A DNA stretch of 64,000 bases, taken from positions 3,720,001-3,784,000 of the forward strand of contig NC_011740.1 of the NCBI RefSeq assembly GCF_000026225.1. Reading direction: 5' to 3'. Shown piece after piece: positions 60,521-64,000 of this stretch. The translations under genes and the position numbers were made by a program. Origin of the DNA: Escherichia fergusonii ATCC 35469. Lineage in GTDB: Bacteria; Pseudomonadota; Gammaproteobacteria; Enterobacterales; Enterobacteriaceae. How positions within the stretch are numbered: position 1 is the stretch's first letter; every line of letters begins with the position of its first letter. A model generated the notes under the pieces. It saw nothing but the letters and a program-made list of their open reading frames with translations. It had not been told where the DNA came from and did not search any database.

Positions 60521-62683
60521 TTACACCGTCTCCAGCCGGGCGTAAGCCGCCACCAGCCATTTAATACCCTGGCCCTGAAATGCCACCTGCAAACGACTAT
60601 GTTCGCCGCTGCCTTCCATATTGACGATAGTCCCTTCACCAAACTTGGCGTGTCGTACGCGCTGGCCGAGTTTGTAACCGCTGTCGTTCTCAACCATCGG
60701 CGTACCCATACGCTGATGGCTGACCGGGCGGCTTACCGTAGCGCGTAAACGCACCTCTTCCACACACTCTTCCGGCAACTCGCCAATAAAACGCGACGGG
60801 CGATGGTAAACCTCTTTGCCATACAGACGCCGGGTTTCCGCGTAGGTCAGCGTCAGTTTCTGCATCGCGCGGGTTACGCCAACGTAGGCCAGACGGCGTT
60901 CTTCTTCCAGACGCCCGCCTTCATCCAGCGACATCTGGCTTGGGAACATGCCCTCTTCCATACCGACAATAAACACCTGCGGGAATTCCAGACCTTTCGC
61001 CGAGTGTAGCGTCATCAACTGTACCGCATCCTGCCAGGTATCCGCCTGCCCTTCACCCGCTTCCAGTGCCGCATGGGAGAGAAACGCCTGCAAAGGCATT
61101 AAGTCTTCGTCTTCTTCGTTGTAGCTGAACTGGCGCGTTGCCGTCACCAGTTCCTCTAAGTTTTCGATACGTGTCTGGCCTTTTTCCCCCTTCTCCTGCT
61201 CGTACATGGTGCGCAGGCCGGAGTCTTTAATTACCCGGTCAGTCTGTACATGCAGCGGCATATCGGCAGTTTCTTGCGCTAAGGCGTCGATCAGTTCCAT
61301 AAACCGTTGCAAAGCGCTGGCAGCACGTCCGGCGAGGGCTTTTTCCTGCAACAGTTCACGACATGCCTGCCAGAGTGTTAACTGGCGATCGCGCGATGTC
61401 TGACGTACCACGTCCAGCGTCCGGTCACCAATACCCCGCGTTGGCGTATTGACCACGCGCTCAAAGGCCGCGTCGTCGTTGCGGTTGGCAATCAGGCGCA
61501 GATACGAGAGCGCATCTTTGATTTCCTGGCGTTCGAAGAAGCGCATCCCGCCGTAAATACGGTACGGCATACTCGCCTGCAATAACGCCTCTTCCAGCAC
61601 ACGCGACTGGGCGTTGCTGCGGTAGAGAATGGCGCACTCGGCAAGCGCCCCGCCGTTGTCCTGCCAGGTTTTGATGCGGTTAACCACAAAACGCGCTTCG
61701 TCGAGTTCGTTAAAAGCGCAATAGAGGGAAATAGGCTCACCGTCCGCGCCATCGGTCCACAGTTTTTTACCCAGACGCCCGTTATTGTTTTCAATCAGGG
61801 CGTTAGCGGCGCTCAGAATATTGCTGGTAGAGCGGTAGTTCTGCTCCAGACGGATAGTTTCAGCACCGGGGAAATCATTGAGGAAACGCTGAATATTCTC
61901 GACCTGCGCCCCGCGCCAGCCGTAGATTGACTGGTCGTCATCACCGACTATCATCACTTTGCCGGTGTCACCCGCCAGCAGGCGGATCCACGCGTACTGA
62001 ATGTTGTTGGTATCCTGGAATTCGTCCACCAGGATATTGGTAAAACGTTCGCGGTAGTGTTGCAGGATATGCGGCTTGTTAAGCCACAGTTCGTGGGCGC
62101 GTAGCAGGAGTTCAGCGAAGTCTACCAGGCCCGCGCGGTCGCACGCTTCCTGATACGCCTGATACACCTTCTGCCAGGTCTGCTCCACCGGATTACCGTA
62201 GCTTTGAATATGATGCGGACGAAGGCCTTCATCTTTCTGGCTGTTGATGTACCACATTGCCTGGCGCGGCGGCCACTGCTTCTCGTCGAGGTTCATGGCT
62301 TTGATCAGACGCTTAAGCAGGCGCAGCTGGTCTTCGCTGTCGAGGATCTGGAAATCCTGCGGCAGGTTGGCGTCCATATGGTGCGCACGCAGCAGACGGT
62401 GTGCCAGCCCGTGGAAAGTGCCGACCCACATACCGCCCTGGCTGGTACCCATCAGTTGCCCGATACGATGGCGCATTTCCGCCGCCGCTTTGTTGGTAAA
62501 TGTCACCGCCATAATCGAGTACGGCGAGCAGTTTTCCACGCTCATCAGCCAGGCGATACGATGCACCAGTACGCGCGTCTTACCACTGCCCGCGCCCGCC
62601 AGCACCAGAAGGTTGCTGCGTGGCGCGGCCACCGCTTCGCGCTGTTTGTCATTAAGGCTGTCGAGCAGGTAAGAAACGTCCAT
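60521..62683 (-). CDS. uvrD: DNA helicase II
   Basis: 720 aa from MDVSYLLDSLNDKQREAVAA; the open frame extends 62 codons upstream through the LexA box but that part is not conserved. SF1A helicase motifs: AGAGSGKTRVLVHR, VTFTNKAAAEM, VDEFQDTN, GDDDQSIYGWRGA, EQNYRSTSNIL and YVGVTRAMQKL. Unwinds DNA 3'-5' in mismatch and nucleotide-excision repair and strips RecA. SOS-induced through the upstream LexA site. Confidence 0.98.
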   Translation of the reverse strand: MDVSYLLDSLNDKQREAVAAPRSNLLVLAGAGSGKTRVLVHRIAWLMSVENCSPYSIMAVTFTNKAAAEMRHRIGQLMGTSQGGMWVGTFHGLAHRLLRAHHMDANLPQDFQILDSEDQLRLLKRLIKAMNLDEKQWPPRQAMWYINSQKDEGLRPHHIQSYGNPVEQTWQKVYQAYQEACDRAGLVDFAELLLRAHELWLNKPHILQHYRERFTNILVDEFQDTNNIQYAWIRLLAGDTGKVMIVGDDDQSIYGWRGAQVENIQRFLNDFPGAETIRLEQNYRSTSNILSAANALIENNNGRLGKKLWTDGADGEPISLYCAFNELDEARFVVNRIKTWQDNGGALAECAILYRSNAQSRVLEEALLQASMPYRIYGGMRFFERQEIKDALSYLRLIANRNDDAAFERVVNTPTRGIGDRTLDVVRQTSRDRQLTLWQACRELLQEKALAGRAASALQRFMELIDALAQETADMPLHVQTDRVIKDSGLRTMYEQEKGEKGQTRIENLEELVTATRQFSYNEEDEDLMPLQAFLSHAALEAGEGQADTWQDAVQLMTLHSAKGLEFPQVFIVGMEEGMFPSQMSLDEGGRLEEERRLAYVGVTRAMQKLTLTYAETRRLYGKEVYHRPSRFIGELPEECVEEVRLRATVSRPVSHQRMGTPMVENDSGYKLGQRVRHAKFGEGTIVNMEGSGEHSRLQVAFQGQGIKWLVAAYARLETV

Positions 62684-62741
62684 TGGCACCGCCGCGTAAA
62701 AATAGGTTGGGCGGAAAAGCGCGACGCCCTCCGCCAAAAAG

Positions 62742-62757
62742 CTGGGTATATATACAG
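62742..62757 (-). promoter_or_regulatory. LexA box of uvrD
   Basis: On the minus strand CTGTATATATACCCAG, matching the LexA consensus CTGT-N8-ACAG with one change (CCAG), the known E. coli uvrD site. It lies 59-74 bp before the uvrD start. Confidence 0.9.
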
Positions 62758-62766
62758 ATTTGCTGA

Positions 62767-63483
62767 TTATATCAGCGAGGTCAGAGATGCCAACCGGGAA
62801 ATTTCCAGATGCGGCAGTAAACGGCTGTCCCAGGTTTGCATCAGATCGCCATTTTCCGGTCTGATCCAACAGGCCTGCATTCCGCTGCGAATTGCCCCAC
62901 CCACGTCAGTGGTGAGATCGTCCCCGACATGTAAGATCTCGCCGATCGGCACGTTGAGTTTTTCCGCCGCCAGAAAGTACATATCGCTGAACGGTTTCGA
63001 GCGCCCGTGCGGACCAGCGCGCAGCACAAACTCAAAATAATCCCCCAAACCAAACAGTTCCGGCTGGGCGTTGCCGTTGGTGATCGCCACCAGCGGCCAT
63101 TTCTTCGCCAGCTGTTTTAAGGTGTCGTGCGTTTGCTGCGGAACGTCGATCCGGCTACGCCATTTGGCAAAGTTGATCATTGCCGCGTGTGCGCCTGCAC
63201 TGGCTTCTTCTGCGCTCAGCCCGGCGTCGAGCATCGCTTGTTCTATTGAGCGAAAACGCCAACGCGTCACATCATGATAAATCTCGGGTTCCGCTTCCCG
63301 TACCGCCTGACGCAGACGTTGCAGATCTTCATTCTGGAAGCTGCGCAGCGCCGGATGGTAATTTTGCACAAAGATAAGCGCCTCCTGCTCAGTGCGCAAA
63401 ATCACCGGACGGTTATCGTAAAGGGTATCATCCAGGTCAAAGGTGAGCGCCGAGATGCGCCCCAAAGGCCGGTAAAAACGCAT
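62767..63483 (-). CDS. yigB: YigB, HAD-superfamily FMN phosphatase
   Basis: 238 aa, starting [23 protein letters not shown] motif I FDLDDTLYDN, motif II ITNGNAQPEL, lysine in GRSKPFSDMYF, motif IV HVGDDLTTDVGGA. Reported in E. coli to dephosphorylate FMN and other small phosphates. Its ATG shares a base with the xerC stop (TAATG), so the two are translationally coupled. Confidence 0.96.
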   Translation of the reverse strand: MRFYRPLGRISALTFDLDDTLYDNRPVILRTEQEALIFVQNYHPALRSFQNEDLQRLRQAVREAEPEIYHDVTRWRFRSIEQAMLDAGLSAEEASAGAHAAMINFAKWRSRIDVPQQTHDTLKQLAKKWPLVAITNGNAQPELFGLGDYFEFVLRAGPHGRSKPFSDMYFLAAEKLNVPIGEILHVGDDLTTDVGGAIRSGMQACWIRPENGDLMQTWDSRLLPHLEISRLASLTSLI

Positions 63484-64000
63484 TATTTCCCCCGTTTGGC
63501 GCGTGGATGCGCCGCATCGTACACCGAGGCAAGGTGTTGAAAATCAAGATGAGTATAGATTTGCGTGGTGGAGAGGTTGGCATGACCCAGCAGCTCCTGC
63601 ACACCACGAAGATCGCCGCTCGACTCCAGCATATGGGTAGCGAACGAGTGACGTAATTTATGCGGGTGAACGTGATTATTCAGCCCTTGTTTTATGCCCC
63701 ATTCGGCAAAGCGTTTCTGCACATTACGCGCGGAGATGCGTTTGCCCAGTTTCGACAGAAAAAGCGCGTCGTCTTCACTACCAAACAGGTCGCGCAAATC
63801 AAGCCAGTGCTCAATCCACGCCACGGCGTTGCGACCAATCGGCAGGCGGCGCTCTTTGCTGCCTTTCCCCATCACCCACACTTCGCCGGACTCCAGGTCG
63901 AGGTGTTTGATATCGAGCCCCACCAGCTCGGAAAGACGCAGACCCGCGCCGTACATCACTTCCAGCATTGCCCGATCGCGCACGGCGAGAGGATCGTTGA
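63483..64000 (-). CDS. xerC: Tyrosine recombinase XerC (C-terminal part, cut by window edge)
   Basis: About 172 codons of the catalytic domain; the N-terminal part lies beyond the right edge. All catalytic residues in view are intact: Arg in [11 protein letters not shown], Lys in [10 protein letters not shown], His and Arg in [11 protein letters not shown], His in [15 protein letters not shown] and the nucleophilic Tyr in the same segment. With XerD it resolves chromosome dimers at dif. Stop codon overlaps the yigB start. Confidence 0.97.

Noticed and set aside
62684..62869. 62-codon N-terminal extension of uvrD
   Set aside because: Crosses the LexA box and yields residues not found in UvrD.
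62204..63040. 278-codon open frame antisense to uvrD/yigB
   Set aside because: Spans the uvrD promoter and LexA box and two real genes on the other strand.
1..64000. CRISPR array, tRNA, rRNA, integrase or insertion sequence
   Set aside because: No regularly spaced repeats, tRNA-like cloverleaf, recombinase besides xerC, or transposase with terminal repeats was found on either strand.

Overview
The window is enterobacterial chromosome, genus Escherichia. Its backbone is the E. coli block yigZ-pepQ-fadBA-fre-ubiD-rfaH-tatDCBA-ubiB-ubiJ-ubiE-rmuC-udp-dlhH(ysgA)-metE-metR-bioP(yigM)-yigL-pldB-rhtB-rhtC-recQ-pldA-yigI-rarD-yigG-yigF-corA-yigE-uvrD-yigB-xerC, read in the opposite direction to the usual K-12 map. 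Gene order, overlaps and protein lengths match K-12, but RfaH, the TatB tail, PldA and TatD carry several substitutions relative to K-12 as I remember it. A divergent E. coli lineage or a sister species (E. fergusonii, cryptic clades) is therefore plausible; the sequence alone does not settle this.

Six accessory insertions sit exactly between backbone genes. (1) assT, a periplasmic arylsulfate sulfotransferase, lies between fadA and fre. (2) An IclR-dgoK-dgoA-TctC-TctB-TctA cassette (17.6-23.1 kb) lies between rmuC and udp. (3) An 18-kb catabolic island (25.0-43.1 kb) lies between dlhH and metE. (4) An Rpn-family PD-(D/E)XK nuclease gene lies between rhtB and rhtC. (5) A WapI-like orphan immunity gene lies between recQ and pldA. 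(6) An exported SAM-hydroxide-adenosyltransferase-family protein lies between uvrD and yigE.

The dgo/tct cassette looks complete for taking up and splitting a 2-keto-3-deoxy sugar acid: a tripartite transporter, a kinase and a phosphate aldolase. It has no dehydratase. A perfect 13-bp inverted repeat in front of the IclR gene is the likely operator.

The large island is the most interesting part. It holds a GntR/UTRA regulator with a perfect tandem operator, a LigI-like amidohydrolase/lactonase, a frameshifted MatC-like transporter, a LysR regulator translationally close to a signal-less solute-binding-like protein, a beta-propeller lactonase, an intact paralogue of the broken transporter, three aconitase-superfamily enzymes of three subfamilies (all with intact Fe-S cysteines), a PrpF-type isomerase, an isocitrate/isopropylmalate-type oxidative decarboxylase and a fumarylacetoacetate-hydrolase-family enzyme. 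Together they suggest uptake and breakdown of a tricarboxylic acid or its lactone by ring opening, double-bond isomerisation, hydration/dehydration, oxidative decarboxylation and C-C cleavage. I know of no described pathway with this exact set; the substrate is inference.

The remaining genes are housekeeping: beta-oxidation, ubiquinone synthesis, Tat export, methionine synthesis, phospholipid turnover, DNA repair and recombination, Mg2+ uptake. Recognisable control sites include the FadR operator of fadBA, a CRP-site pair with 52-bp spacing before udp, met boxes and a MetR site between metE and metR, and the LexA box of uvrD. No tRNA, rRNA, CRISPR array or insertion sequence was found.
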